Origin: Fimenecus sp045602655
Lineage (GTDB): Bacteria > Bacillota > Clostridia > Oscillospirales > Acutalibacteraceae
Reading direction: 5' to 3'
Assembly (NCBI GenBank): GCA_045602655.1
Contig: JAZSBY010000011.1
Coordinates: 1-16,082 of the forward strand
DNA length: 16,082 bases
The stretch's first letter is position 1. Each line of letters starts with the position of its first letter. Below, in pieces: positions 1 to 7,026 of this stretch. Below the pieces are notes generated by a model. That model was given only the letters and a program-made list of their open reading frames with translations, searched no databases and was not told where the DNA came from. A program made the position numbers and the translations under genes.

Positions 1-101
1 CCCCCTACGAGGGGAAGGTGTCACCGCAGGTGACGGAAGGGGGGATATCTTCCGCAACGCAGTTCCGACATTTCGCATTTCGAATTTCGCATTTCGAATT
101 T
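1..101. repeat. GC-rich hairpin repeat plus heptamer tandem repeat, cut by window edge
   Basis: The first 45 bases are much richer in G and C than their surroundings. They hold two hairpins: CCCC/GGGG at 2-5 and 11-14, and GTCACC/GGTGAC at 20-25 and 29-34 with a GCA loop. A C-run at the start could also pair with the G-run at 39-44. At 70-101 a 7-base unit, ATTTCG followed by C or A, is repeated about 4.5 times (a 14-bp unit twice plus ATTT). The hairpin part resembles intergenic repeats I have seen scattered in Clostridia genomes, but this is recall and not a search. No ORF spans it. It ends about 65 bases before the murD-like promoter. Confidence 0.5.
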
Positions 102-167
102 AGTTCGACAAACTCCAATTTGCTTATGACTGTATGGTGTATAAAAACTTTATTTGACCTTTTTCTG

Positions 168-196
168 TTGATTTTTTAATTCAGAAATTGTATACT
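168..196 (+). promoter_or_regulatory. Sigma-A type promoter of the murD-like/Nudix/maf operon
   Basis: TTGATT at 168-173 and TATACT at 191-196 are separated by 17 bases in AT-rich DNA. The -10 matches the consensus in five of six positions and the -35 in four. The predicted start near 203 gives a short leader that ends in AGGAG at 216-220, nine bases before the ATG at 230. Confidence 0.5.
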
Positions 197-229
197 TTTT
201 ATATATATTTTTTTTAGGAGCGATTTAAA

Positions 230-1519
230 ATGTTACCTCCAATAATTGACTTTTTAAAAGATAAAAAAGTGCTTATTCTTGGCTTCGGGAGAGAAGGCAG
301 AAGCACATACAATTATATAAGGAAATACCTGCCTGAAAAAACACTTGCTGTTGGTGATGGCAGAGAGCAGAAAATCGACGACAACTTTGTTGAATACTAT
401 TGTGGTGAGGATTATCTCTCGCATATCGGCAAATTTGATATTGTTATGAAAAGCCCAGGTATTTCTTTTGTTAATGTGGATGTTCCTGAGGGTACTTATG
501 TAACTTGTCAGACGGATTTGTTCTTAAAATACGCACCTTGTAAGAAAATCGGTGTAACAGGCTCAAAGGGAAAGACGACTACATCAACACTCACATACAA
601 AATGCTTTGTGCGGGTGGTGTGGACTGTGAACTTATGGGCAATATGGGACTTCCCGTGCTTGATTATATTGAAGAAATGATGGAGGATAAAGTCGCAGTT
701 ATTGAAATGTCATCACACCAACTTGAATTCACAAGGAATTCCCCCGATGTTTCAATTCTTACAAACATTTATGAAGAACACCTTGAACATTATAAAGGTG
801 GAATGACGGGATATGTGAATGCAAAGCTCAATATTGTCCGTTATCAGAATGAAAACAATACCTTTATATATAATGGTACACAGGGACTTAATCCGTATCT
901 TGATTTGAATACAGTAAAATCAAATGCAATTGCCGTGAAAAAGGACGATTTTCTTCCATTTGAAATTGAAAATATCCATTTAGCAGGTGAGCATAACCGC
1001 CACGATGTGCTTTATGCCTTTACAGCAGCATCAATTTTTGGTGTAAGTGCAGAAAGTGCAAAAAAAGCCATTGATGACTTTGAAGGTATTGAACACAGAA
1101 TGGAAAACATAGGTATGTATAATGGTATAACATTTTATAACGATTGTATTGCCACAATTCCCCACGCAGTTATGTGTGCAGTTAATGCCATTAAGGCAAA
1201 TACACTTATAATCGGTGGTAAGGACAGGGGAATTGACTATACAGATTTTGCAGTTGACCTTGAAAACAGTAATCTGGATGTTATTATCGGCACAAAGACA
1301 ACAGGTCACATGATTATTGACATGATGCTCTCAAATGGCACAAAGAAAAATCTCATCAAGGCAGAAAACCTTGAAGACGCAGTAAAACATGCCTACGAAA
1401 GCACTAAAAAAGATGGTGTCTGCATTTTATCCCCAGCCGCATCAAGCTATAATGAGTATAAAAACTTTGAGGAAAAAGGCAGGCATTATAAAGAACTTGT
1501 TAAAAAATACGGAGTGTGA
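230..1519 (+). CDS. murD: MurD-type UDP-N-acetylmuramoyl-L-alanine:glutamate ligase
   Basis: Cytoplasmic Mur ligase, predicted to add glutamate to UDP-MurNAc-L-Ala using ATP during peptidoglycan precursor synthesis. The 429 residues are close to normal MurD length. Visible are a Rossmann-like N-terminal domain with GFGREG (18-23), the ATP loop GSKGKTTT (111-118), IEMSSHQLE (158-166), the lysine expected to be carbamylated (K199, in NAKLNI), GEHNRHD (253-259), EHR at 288-290, and the C-terminal SPAASSYNEYKNFEEKG (401-417). Oddities: the usual NDSKATN motif reads NDCIATI (304-310), so the conserved Lys is Ile, and the usual DHLDRH region reads EEHLEHY. The gene is not beside other division and cell-wall cluster genes here. 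It could be the main MurD or a MurD2-like paralogue. AGGAG lies nine bases upstream of the ATG. Nudix follows after 3 bases, so the two are probably cotranscribed. Confidence 0.85.
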   Translation: MLPPIIDFLKDKKVLILGFGREGRSTYNYIRKYLPEKTLAVGDGREQKIDDNFVEYYCGEDYLSHIGKFDIVMKSPGISFVNVDVPEGTYVTCQTDLFLKYAPCKKIGVTGSKGKTTTSTLTYKMLCAGGVDCELMGNMGLPVLDYIEEMMEDKVAVIEMSSHQLEFTRNSPDVSILTNIYEEHLEHYKGGMTGYVNAKLNIVRYQNENNTFIYNGTQGLNPYLDLNTVKSNAIAVKKDDFLPFEIENIHLAGEHNRHDVLYAFTAASIFGVSAESAKKAIDDFEGIEHRMENIGMYNGITFYNDCIATIPHAVMCAVNAIKANTLIIGGKDRGIDYTDFAVDLENSNLDVIIGTKTTGHMIIDMMLSNGTKKNLIKAENLEDAVKHAYESTKKDGVCILSPAASSYNEYKNFEEKGRHYKELVKKYGV

Positions 1520-1522
1520 ACA

Positions 1523-2068
1523 ATGGATTTAACAGAAAAACAAGTAAGTTTTGATTATAAATTTAAGGGCAAAATCGTAAATCTTCGCGTTGACGATGCA
1601 CTTCTTCCCAACGGCACGACTGCAAAAAGGGAAATTGTTGAGCATAATGGTGGGGTTTGCGTAGCACCACTTGACAACGAGTATAATCTCTATTTTGTAA
1701 AGCAATTCCGTTATCCGTATATGGAAATTGTTACAGAATTACCTGCAGGAAAACTTGAAAAAGGTGAGGACCCGTTTGAGGCAGGAAAAAGAGAGCTAAA
1801 AGAGGAAACAGGTGCAGTTGCCGGTAAATATGTAAGCCTCGGAAAGCTTTATCCCACGCCGGGATACTGTGGCGAAATTATTCACATGTACCTTGCAACA
1901 GAGTTGGAGTTCGGTGAGCAAAATCCTGATGAAGATGAGTTTTTAGAAGTGTACAGAATTCCGCTTTCAGAGGCAGTTGAAATGGTGATGAACGGGGATT
2001 TGCCCGACAGTAAAACCCAAACAATGATTTTAAAAATCAATCAACTTAAAAACGAGGGTAAAATATGA
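1523..2068 (+). CDS. Nudix hydrolase, ADP-ribose pyrophosphatase-like
   Basis: A 181-residue Nudix protein, predicted to hydrolyse a nucleoside diphosphate linked to another group. ADP-ribose is the best guess from its size and style (NudF/YqkG-like). The full Nudix box, G-x5-E-x7-REL-x-EE-x-G, is present: Gly76, Glu82, Arg90-Glu91 and Glu94-Glu95, giving the metal-binding glutamates. Before it lies a typical beta-strand region (VAPLDNEYNLYFVKQFRYP, 47-65) with the FRYP(Y) sequence common in ADP-ribose pyrophosphatases. The gene starts 3 bases after the murD-like stop, with GGAG just upstream, and its end overlaps maf by 4 bases (ATGA), so translation is probably coupled. The exact substrate cannot be read from sequence. 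Confidence 0.88.
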   Translation: MDLTEKQVSFDYKFKGKIVNLRVDDALLPNGTTAKREIVEHNGGVCVAPLDNEYNLYFVKQFRYPYMEIVTELPAGKLEKGEDPFEAGKRELKEETGAVAGKYVSLGKLYPTPGYCGEIIHMYLATELEFGEQNPDEDEFLEVYRIPLSEAVEMVMNGDLPDSKTQTMILKINQLKNEGKI

Positions 2069-2616
2069 AACTTGTTTTAGCATCAAAATCCCCCAGAAGA
2101 AGTGAAATTTTAAAAAATGCAGGCATAGATTTTTCTGTTCGTGTTGCCAATGCAGACGAAACCATTCCTAATGGTACAAAGCCTCAGGATGCAGTTGTTT
2201 TCCTTGCTGCAAGAAAGGCTATGGCAGTGGAGAGAGCTGAAGATGAGTTGGTTCTCGGTGCAGACACAGTGGTTGTCCTTGATAATAAAGTTTTAGGTAA
2301 ACCAAAAGACCGTGACGATGCCTACAATATGCTAAAATCTCTCTCGGGCAGAGTTCATTCTGTTTTCACAGGTGTTTGTGTAATAGGAAACGGTGTTTCT
2401 GTAACTTTTGCTGAGGAAACAAAAGTAGAATTTATGATACTGACCGATGAAGAAATATATACCTATATAAATACAAATGAATGTTATGATAAGGCAGGTG
2501 CTTACGGAATTCAGGGACTTGCTTCAAAATTCATTCGCGGAATTGAGGGCGACTATTTTAATGTCGTTGGTTTGCCTATAAGCAGAATTTATGAAAAGAT
2601 TTTTACAAAACTGTAA
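2065..2616 (+). CDS. maf: Maf-family nucleoside triphosphate pyrophosphatase
   Basis: Maf/YhdE-type enzyme of 183 residues, the usual family length. It hydrolyses nucleoside triphosphates (dTTP/UTP or modified nucleotides in characterised members) to monophosphate and pyrophosphate. The family is also linked to septum formation. Visible signatures are LASKSPRR at the N-terminus (5-12), DE at 31-32, LGADTVV (64-70) with the catalytic Asp67, LGKP (77-80), SGRVHSVFTG (94-103) and the GAYGIQG...GDYFNVVGLP region near the C-terminus. The start overlaps the Nudix stop as ATGA, with GAGGGTAA upstream. It is the last gene of the murD-like operon. No clear terminator follows before the next promoter at 2624. 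Confidence 0.93.
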   Translation: MKLVLASKSPRRSEILKNAGIDFSVRVANADETIPNGTKPQDAVVFLAARKAMAVERAEDELVLGADTVVVLDNKVLGKPKDRDDAYNMLKSLSGRVHSVFTGVCVIGNGVSVTFAEETKVEFMILTDEEIYTYINTNECYDKAGAYGIQGLASKFIRGIEGDYFNVVGLPISRIYEKIFTKL

Positions 2617-2623
2617 AAATTCA

Positions 2624-2652
2624 TTGACAATTCAAAACTTTTGTAGTAAATT
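2624..2652 (+). promoter_or_regulatory. Sigma-A type promoter for the paralogous surface-protein pair
   Basis: A perfect -35 TTGACA at 2624-2629 and TAAATT at 2647-2652 are separated by 17 bases. The -10 matches the consensus in four of six positions. It begins eight bases after the maf stop, so the pair downstream has its own promoter and is not just read through from maf. Confidence 0.45.
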
Positions 2653-2662
2653 TAGTATGTGT

Positions 2663-2678
2663 ATGTTACATATAACAT
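2663..2678. promoter_or_regulatory. Inverted repeat in the leader of the surface-protein pair
   Basis: ATGTTA and TAACAT form a perfect 6-bp inverted repeat with a CATA centre. It lies between the predicted -10 (2647-2652) and the ribosome site (AGGGGAG, 2682-2688). It could be a protein operator or chance in AT-rich DNA. Confidence 0.25.
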
Positions 2679-2695
2679 GAAAGGGGAGCCCTATT

Positions 2696-3721
2696 ATGGC
2701 TAAAAAGAATTTTACACCCGAAGAAGTTAAGGCAAAAATCGAAAAGAAAAATGCTAAATCTAATTTATTCTTCGGAACATTTACAAAGGCGGTAGCAGTA
2801 TTCCTTGCAATTGTTATTGCGTATTCACTCGTTTCTATCAGCTTCACACTTCCATCATTGATTCTTGGTGGCGGAAACAATGTTGCTGTTCAGGGCGGTA
2901 ACGCAACAACTCCAAGTGGCGACGACAATGTACTTGGCGGTGATGAGAATTTACTTGGTGGTGACGATACAACAACTCCGGGTGATGACACAACAACTCC
3001 AGGTGGTGACGCAACAACTCCAGGCGACACAACAACTCCGGGCGATACAACAACTCCGGGTGGTGACGCTCCTGCAAAAGCAACAAAAGCTGATGTTATC
3101 AAGCTCTTCAACGCAGAAACAGCTAAGGCAGCTAAAGGTTCTTACAAACTTTCAAGAGTAGGTAAGGTTACAAAGGCTATTGATGTTGGTTCAGCAACAA
3201 GTGCTCTCAACGCTATCATCACAGGTGTTGACAAGAACGCATCTCTTGACACAGTTGTTGGTGGTTTCCTTGGAATTAAGGACCCAATCAACGCAGTTAT
3301 CACAAACGGTAAGGGCGAAGGCTTTGACGGTAAATATATGCTCAAGGCTATGTCACTTACAGAAGCTGATGTTCAAGGCTTCGAGGTTAAAGGCAACAAA
3401 TATTCAATTCAGATTAAGGGTTGTACAAATCCTGGTGCTAACAGTGCTCTTGCACACGCAACAAATGACTATGTTACATTCCAGCAGGTTAACGAAAGCA
3501 TTGCAAGTGCAGTTGGTAGTGCAGTTAAGGTTGTTGAAGAAGAATCAAGAGCTGATTATACAAAGATTATCTTCACAGCAACAGTTGTTGACGGCAAGAT
3601 TACAAACCTTGAATACTCATATACATTCAGTGCATCACTTAAGATTAAGCTTGCAGTTATGAATGCAAATGGTACAGGTGAAGCTGTAATTACAGGCAAG
3701 TACACAGAAATTAAGTATTAA
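2696..3721 (+). CDS. Membrane-anchored extracytoplasmic protein with TTTPGD-repeat linker (paralogue 1)
   Basis: Function not recognised. The 341-residue protein has a Lys-rich cytoplasmic start, one hydrophobic segment at about 30-55 that should act as an uncleaved signal anchor, and a disordered Gly/Asn/Asp/Thr/Pro linker at about 58-125 built from near repeats of DDTTTPG and GDTTTPG. A globular domain at about 126-341 faces outward. This domain starts with a helical part (ADVIKLFNAETAKAAKGSYKL) and ends in alternating strands (FTATVVDGKITNLEYSYTF). It holds the NASLD.VVGGFLGI block also found in the next gene. AGGGGAG lies seven bases before the ATG. No catalytic motif, LPxTG or lipobox is visible. 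A cell-surface or wall-spanning binding role is inference. I recall similar hypothetical proteins in Ruminococcaceae. Confidence 0.75.
   Translation: MAKKNFTPEEVKAKIEKKNAKSNLFFGTFTKAVAVFLAIVIAYSLVSISFTLPSLILGGGNNVAVQGGNATTPSGDDNVLGGDENLLGGDDTTTPGDDTTTPGGDATTPGDTTTPGDTTTPGGDAPAKATKADVIKLFNAETAKAAKGSYKLSRVGKVTKAIDVGSATSALNAIITGVDKNASLDTVVGGFLGIKDPINAVITNGKGEGFDGKYMLKAMSLTEADVQGFEVKGNKYSIQIKGCTNPGANSALAHATNDYVTFQQVNESIASAVGSAVKVVEEESRADYTKIIFTATVVDGKITNLEYSYTFSASLKIKLAVMNANGTGEAVITGKYTEIKY
2963..3068 (+). repeat. In-gene tandem repeat encoding the TTTPGD linker, copy 1
   Basis: Imperfect direct repeats of 15-21 bases around ACAACAACTCCGGG and GGTGATGAC encode a Thr-Pro-Gly-Asp linker of roughly 35 residues. 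All units are whole codons, so expansion or contraction would change linker length without a frameshift. Confidence 0.8.
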
Positions 3722-3755
3722 TTGCTTTCTGTAGATTTGAAAGGAGCAAAATATT

Positions 3756-4778
3756 ATGGCAAAACAAAAGATGCCTTTAAGCCCTGAACAGGCAGAAATT
3801 AAGGCAATGAAAAAAGAAAAATCATCAAACGGTTGGACAAAATTCTGGGCAATCGTTCTTGCACTTGTTCTTGTAGCAGGTACATTCTTTATCGGTCAGT
3901 CAACAGCTAAAAAGGCAATCGATGCTGCTGGCACAAATACAGGTGCTAACACAGATGTAAACACAGGCGATGTAAATACTAACAACGATGACGATTTACT
4001 TCTTGACAGTGGTGACGATACAACAACTCCAAGCGATGACACAACAACTCCTGGCGACACAACAACACCAGGTGATGACACAACAACTCCAGGTGGCAAC
4101 GCACCTGTAGGCGACAAGAACGATGGTGCAGCAACAACTCAGTACTCAAAGGCTAATGCTCACGAAATGTTCAATAAATGGACAGCAAATGCAGCGAAAG
4201 CAAGTTATAAATTTGTTCGTGTGTGTGCATATACTCCTAACGGTGCAATCGATGTTGGTGGCGGAACAGATGCACTTAACAGAATCATCAAGATGATTGA
4301 CAAAAATGCATCTCTTGACTCAGTTGTTGGTGGCTTCCTCGGAATCGGTAACAGAGAAGGCGAAGTTAAGAATGGTCAGATTCCTGAAGGTATGAACAAG
4401 CAGTATGCTCTTAAAGCAATGCAGCTTACAGCAGCTGACATTAAGGCAGCAGCTAAGAGTGGCAACAAGTATCAGGCACAGCTCAACGCATGTTCAAACC
4501 CACAGAAGGACAATTCAAATGCACTTAGCCGTGCAACAAACGACTTCTTCACACATCAGGAAGTTGTTGACGGTATTGCATCACTTACAACATTGATTAC
4601 AGTTAGCAGCACAGATGTACAGTACACAGGAATTGTTCTTACTGCAGTAGTTGATGGCGATACACTTAAGAGCCTTGAAATCTCTTACACATTCGCAGCA
4701 CAGATGAACCTTAAAGCAGGTCTCTCAATCGCTGGTAAGGGTCAGGCTACAAACAAGATTACATACACAATGTTATAA
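3756..4778 (+). CDS. Membrane-anchored extracytoplasmic protein with TTTPGD-repeat linker (paralogue 2)
   Basis: Function not recognised. The 340-residue protein is a tandem paralogue of the gene before it, with the same architecture. It has a charged cytoplasmic start (1-28), a transmembrane segment at about 29-48 (WAIVLALVLVAGTFFIG), a linker rich in Asn, Asp, Thr, Pro and Gly (about 55-125), and an outward domain at about 130-340. Shared blocks include AIDVG, NASLDSVVGGFLGI, ALKAMQLTAADI, RATNDF and a closing strand region ending in the SYTFAAQ area. Sequence outside these blocks is clearly diverged, so this is not a recent duplication. The gap from the first copy is 34 bases with AAAGGAG upstream, and a strong terminator follows, so the two form one transcription unit. 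The proteins may work together or as a heteromer; that is inference. Confidence 0.75.
   Translation: MAKQKMPLSPEQAEIKAMKKEKSSNGWTKFWAIVLALVLVAGTFFIGQSTAKKAIDAAGTNTGANTDVNTGDVNTNNDDDLLLDSGDDTTTPSDDTTTPGDTTTPGDDTTTPGGNAPVGDKNDGAATTQYSKANAHEMFNKWTANAAKASYKFVRVCAYTPNGAIDVGGGTDALNRIIKMIDKNASLDSVVGGFLGIGNREGEVKNGQIPEGMNKQYALKAMQLTAADIKAAAKSGNKYQAQLNACSNPQKDNSNALSRATNDFFTHQEVVDGIASLTTLITVSSTDVQYTGIVLTAVVDGDTLKSLEISYTFAAQMNLKAGLSIAGKGQATNKITYTML
4014..4098 (+). repeat. In-gene tandem repeat encoding the TTTPGD linker, copy 2
   Basis: Repeated units around ACAACAACTCC and GGTGATGAC or GGCGAC encode four TTTP blocks separated by Gly/Ser/Asp. This matches the linker of the upstream paralogue but has a different number and order of units. 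Confidence 0.75.
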
Positions 4779-4800
4779 TTTTGTTTAATAAATAGTATTT

Positions 4801-4833
4801 AACGGTATCATCGAAAGGTGATACCGTTTTTTT
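4801..4833 (+). terminator. Rho-independent terminator after the surface-protein pair
   Basis: A 12-bp stem, AACGGTATCATC with GGTGATACCGTT (one G-U pair), closes on a GAAA tetraloop at 4813-4816 and runs into seven T (4827-4833). It lies 22 bases after the stop codon. Confidence 0.93.
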
Positions 4834-4883
4834 CTTGCTCATTATTCACAAATAAATAGAGCATAATTCGGCAAAGTGTATTA

Positions 4884-4912
4884 TTGTATTGATTTCTGTT
4901 TTGGTGTATAAT
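4884..4912 (+). promoter_or_regulatory. Promoter of the DRTGG/ATPase/hydrogenase-like/PHP operon
   Basis: A perfect -10 TATAAT at 4907-4912 follows TTGTAT (4884-4889) by 17 bases. The weak -35 suggests low basal strength or an activator. The predicted start near 4919 gives a leader of about 30 bases with GGGAGG at 4935-4940. Confidence 0.5.
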
Positions 4913-4948
4913 TTTTATATATTTGACAATTGCCGGGAGGTAAAAGAT

Positions 4949-5299
4949 ATGAAAGTATATGAAATTAAAGAAATTCTTGGTGCAGATGTTATCTGTGGCG
5001 AGGATTTTATGGAACGTGATGTATTCACTGCTTGTGGTAGCGATATGATGAGTGATGTTCTGGCATACGTTAAGGAACAGGCAGTGCTTCTTTCAGGACT
5101 TGTAAACCCACAGGTCGTAAGAACTGCAGAAATGATGGATATGCAATGCATAGTGTTTGTCCGTGGCAAACAACCTGACCAAGGAATTATCGACCTTGCC
5201 CGTGACCGTGACATTGTCCTTCTCACCACAAAACAGCCAATGTTTACTGCTTGCGGTCTTCTCTTTGAAAAAGGTCTTCGCGGAGGAGCAATGGTATGA
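4949..5299 (+). CDS. DRTGG-domain-like protein, degenerate motif
   Basis: A 116-residue cytoplasmic protein of the DRTGG-like fold. This is a small regulatory domain also found fused to CBS domains and phosphotransacetylases, and commonly near [FeFe]-hydrogenase gene clusters. The motif region reads RDVFTACGSD (23-32) where family members have DRTGG or similar, so it is diverged. The later part (VLLSGLVNPQVVRTAEMM, then ARDRDIVLLTT) follows the expected alternating beta/alpha pattern. The ORF is open to 4889, but the ATG at 4949 is preferred: GGGAGG lies eight bases before it and the earlier start would sit before the promoter's -10. It overlaps the ATPase gene by 4 bases. No enzymatic function is claimed. 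Confidence 0.75.
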   Translation: MKVYEIKEILGADVICGEDFMERDVFTACGSDMMSDVLAYVKEQAVLLSGLVNPQVVRTAEMMDMQCIVFVRGKQPDQGIIDLARDRDIVLLTTKQPMFTACGLLFEKGLRGGAMV

Positions 5300-5718
5300 A
5301 TAACTTTAAGCTTCATTTTACCGTTCCGGGTGACGATTTCACCCGTGCAGGGGAGGCTTCAGGTTCAGTAAAAAAGACACTTAAGGATTTAGGATTTAAT
5401 CCTGAAGTAGTAAGAAAGTGTGTAATTGCCCTTTATGAGGCAGAGATAAATCTTGTTATCCATGCAGGTGGCGGAGAAATTGATGTTGAAATTTCTCCTG
5501 AATCCATCAGTATGGTTCTTACTGACCAAGGCCCCGGAATTCCCGATGTTGACCTTGCTATGAAGGAGGGTTATTCAACCGCACCCGATAATGTCCGTTC
5601 ATTGGGATTTGGTGCAGGTATGGGACTTCCGAATATTAAAAAATATACCGATGAGATGAAAATTGATTCCAGCGTCGGTGTGGGTACAACAATGTACCTG
5701 AAAGTATATACAAATTGA
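5296..5718 (+). CDS. RsbT/RsbW-like ATP-binding (GHKL) regulatory kinase
   Basis: A 140-residue stand-alone HATPase_c protein of the anti-sigma factor/serine kinase family, which phosphorylates a partner protein or binds it in partner-switching circuits. The ATP site is complete. The N-box is E48-x3-N52 within YEAEINLVIHA, the G1 box is DQGPG (77-81), the G2 box is GFGAGMGL (104-111), and GT is at 130-131. The segment AMKEGYST is typical of RsbT-type proteins. There is no sigma factor or STAS partner in the window, so the target is unknown. GGAGGAG (5282-5288) is seven bases before the ATG, inside the end of the preceding gene. Its place beside a hydrogenase-like iron-sulfur protein suggests that protein's redox state may feed into its activity (inference). 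Confidence 0.88.
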   Translation: MNNFKLHFTVPGDDFTRAGEASGSVKKTLKDLGFNPEVVRKCVIALYEAEINLVIHAGGGEIDVEISPESISMVLTDQGPGIPDVDLAMKEGYSTAPDNVRSLGFGAGMGLPNIKKYTDEMKIDSSVGVGTTMYLKVYTN

Positions 5719-7026
5719 GTGATGATTATGAACGAAACATATTTCCACTCCGTGCGACTTGACGAAGAAAAATGTAAGGGTTGCGTAAGCTGTCTTAAGC
5801 GTTGCCCCACAAATGCTATCCGTGTTCGCAACGGTAAGGCTTATATTATTTCAGAACGATGTGTTGACTGTGGCGAATGTATCAGAATTTGCCCACATCA
5901 CGCAAAGTATGCTGAAAGATATTCCTTAAATGAAATTCTTGAATATAAATATAGAATTGCTGTCCCTGCACCATCACTTTACGGACAGTTTAATAACCTT
6001 GATGACCCCGACTATGTGTTGACGGGTCTTAAAAGAATGGGCTTCGACGATGTGTTTGAGGTTTCAAAGGGGGCAGAGTTGGTAAGCGAGGCAACACGAC
6101 TCATTCTCTCAATGAAGAAGACTAAAAAGCCCTTGATTTCCTCTGCTTGTCCGGCGGTTGTAAGGCTTATCAGAGTTCGTTTTCCTAATCTGATTGAAAA
6201 TGTTCTTGATTTGAATGCCCCTATGGAGGAGGCTGCCCGCCTTGCAAGAATTAAGGCGAAAGCGGAAACAGGACTTTCTGATGAAGACATTGGTGTTTTC
6301 TTCATAACACCCTGCACCGCAAAGATTTCCTCAATCAAGCAACCCATCTGCAACGGTAAATCATACATAAACGGCGTCCTTGCAATTAAGGATATTTATC
6401 CTGTGCTTGTGTCGCAGATGGATAAAATTATTGAACTTGAGAGTTTAAGCGATTCGGGTATTATCGGAGTTGGTTGGGCTTCCTCGGGTGGAGAGTCTGC
6501 AGCAGTTTTAAGGGAGCGATACCTTGCAGCCGACGGTATTGAAAATGTAATTAAGGTTCTTGGGGAATTGGAAGATGAAAAGCTCAATGACCTTGATTTT
6601 ATTGAACTTAATGCTTGTTCAGGCGGTTGCGTTGGCGGACCTTTGACTGTTGAAAATCCTTTTGTTGCAAAGGCAAGACTTCAAAGACTTCGCAAATATA
6701 TGCCTGTTTCCTGCAATCATCTTGAGTTTGAGTCAATACCAAAGGAAATGTATTGGGAAAAACCTTTGGAGGCTTCACCTTGGAAATTGGCAGATAATGT
6801 TTTTGAGGCTATGCAGAAAATGGCAGAAATCAAAGACCTTGAAAGCACCTTGCCGGGACTTGACTGTGGTATGTGTGGGTCACCATCCTGCCATTGTTTT
6901 GCAGAGGATGTTGTAATAGGCAAAGCGGATAAAAATGACTGCATATTTGCTATGAAAGATAAGGAAGGTGCAGAAAACTTTATCCCGAAACCCTTCCGTA
7001 CGGAAAACAAAGAGGAACAACAATGA
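5719..7026 (+). CDS. Sensory-type [FeFe]-hydrogenase-like iron-sulfur protein
   Basis: A 435-residue protein. It begins with a two-cluster ferredoxin domain (C19, C22, C25, C29 and C48, C51, C54, C58). A hydrogenase H-domain follows, and then a C-terminal four-cysteine 4Fe-4S domain (LPGLDCGMCG; C383, C386, C391, C408). The four H-cluster cysteines are all present: SSACP (C144), TPCTAK (C199, K202) and ELNACSGGC (C300, C304). Two classic catalytic residues differ. The proton-transfer Cys next to C144 is Ala143, and the Met of the third motif is Asn298. Loss of that Cys fits the sensory HydS group rather than a working H2-evolving enzyme. No PAS domain is seen. The frame opens at GTG 5719, directly after the previous stop. 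The ATG at 5722 or 5728 is equally possible, with only weak ribosome sites. It overlaps the next gene by 4 bases. Confidence 0.85.
   Translation: MMIMNETYFHSVRLDEEKCKGCVSCLKRCPTNAIRVRNGKAYIISERCVDCGECIRICPHHAKYAERYSLNEILEYKYRIAVPAPSLYGQFNNLDDPDYVLTGLKRMGFDDVFEVSKGAELVSEATRLILSMKKTKKPLISSACPAVVRLIRVRFPNLIENVLDLNAPMEEAARLARIKAKAETGLSDEDIGVFFITPCTAKISSIKQPICNGKSYINGVLAIKDIYPVLVSQMDKIIELESLSDSGIIGVGWASSGGESAAVLRERYLAADGIENVIKVLGELEDEKLNDLDFIELNACSGGCVGGPLTVENPFVAKARLQRLRKYMPVSCNHLEFESIPKEMYWEKPLEASPWKLADNVFEAMQKMAEIKDLESTLPGLDCGMCGSPSCHCFAEDVVIGKADKNDCIFAMKDKEGAENFIPKPFRTENKEEQQ

Noticed and set aside
2963..3068. CRISPR-like array of short repeats
   Set aside because: Repeat units are imperfect, codon-phased and lack spacers of constant length; they encode a protein linker.
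2890..3111. Minus-strand ORF with repeated PGVVVS units
   Set aside because: It is the reverse reading of the TTTPGD repeat linker, lacks a ribosome site, and the same artefact appears at 3896-4117 in the paralogue.
4889..4948. N-terminal extension of the first DRTGG protein
   Set aside because: It would start within the promoter, before the -10 at 4907-4912, and has no ribosome site. The ATG at 4949 has GGGAGG at good spacing.
4915..5316. Minus-strand ORF opposite the first DRTGG gene
   Set aside because: Shadow of the plus-strand gene, with no motif, no ribosome site and no promoter.
5719..7026. Working H2-producing [FeFe] hydrogenase
   Set aside because: The proton-transfer Cys is Ala143 and other catalytic-region residues differ, although the H-cluster ligands are kept; a sensory type fits better.
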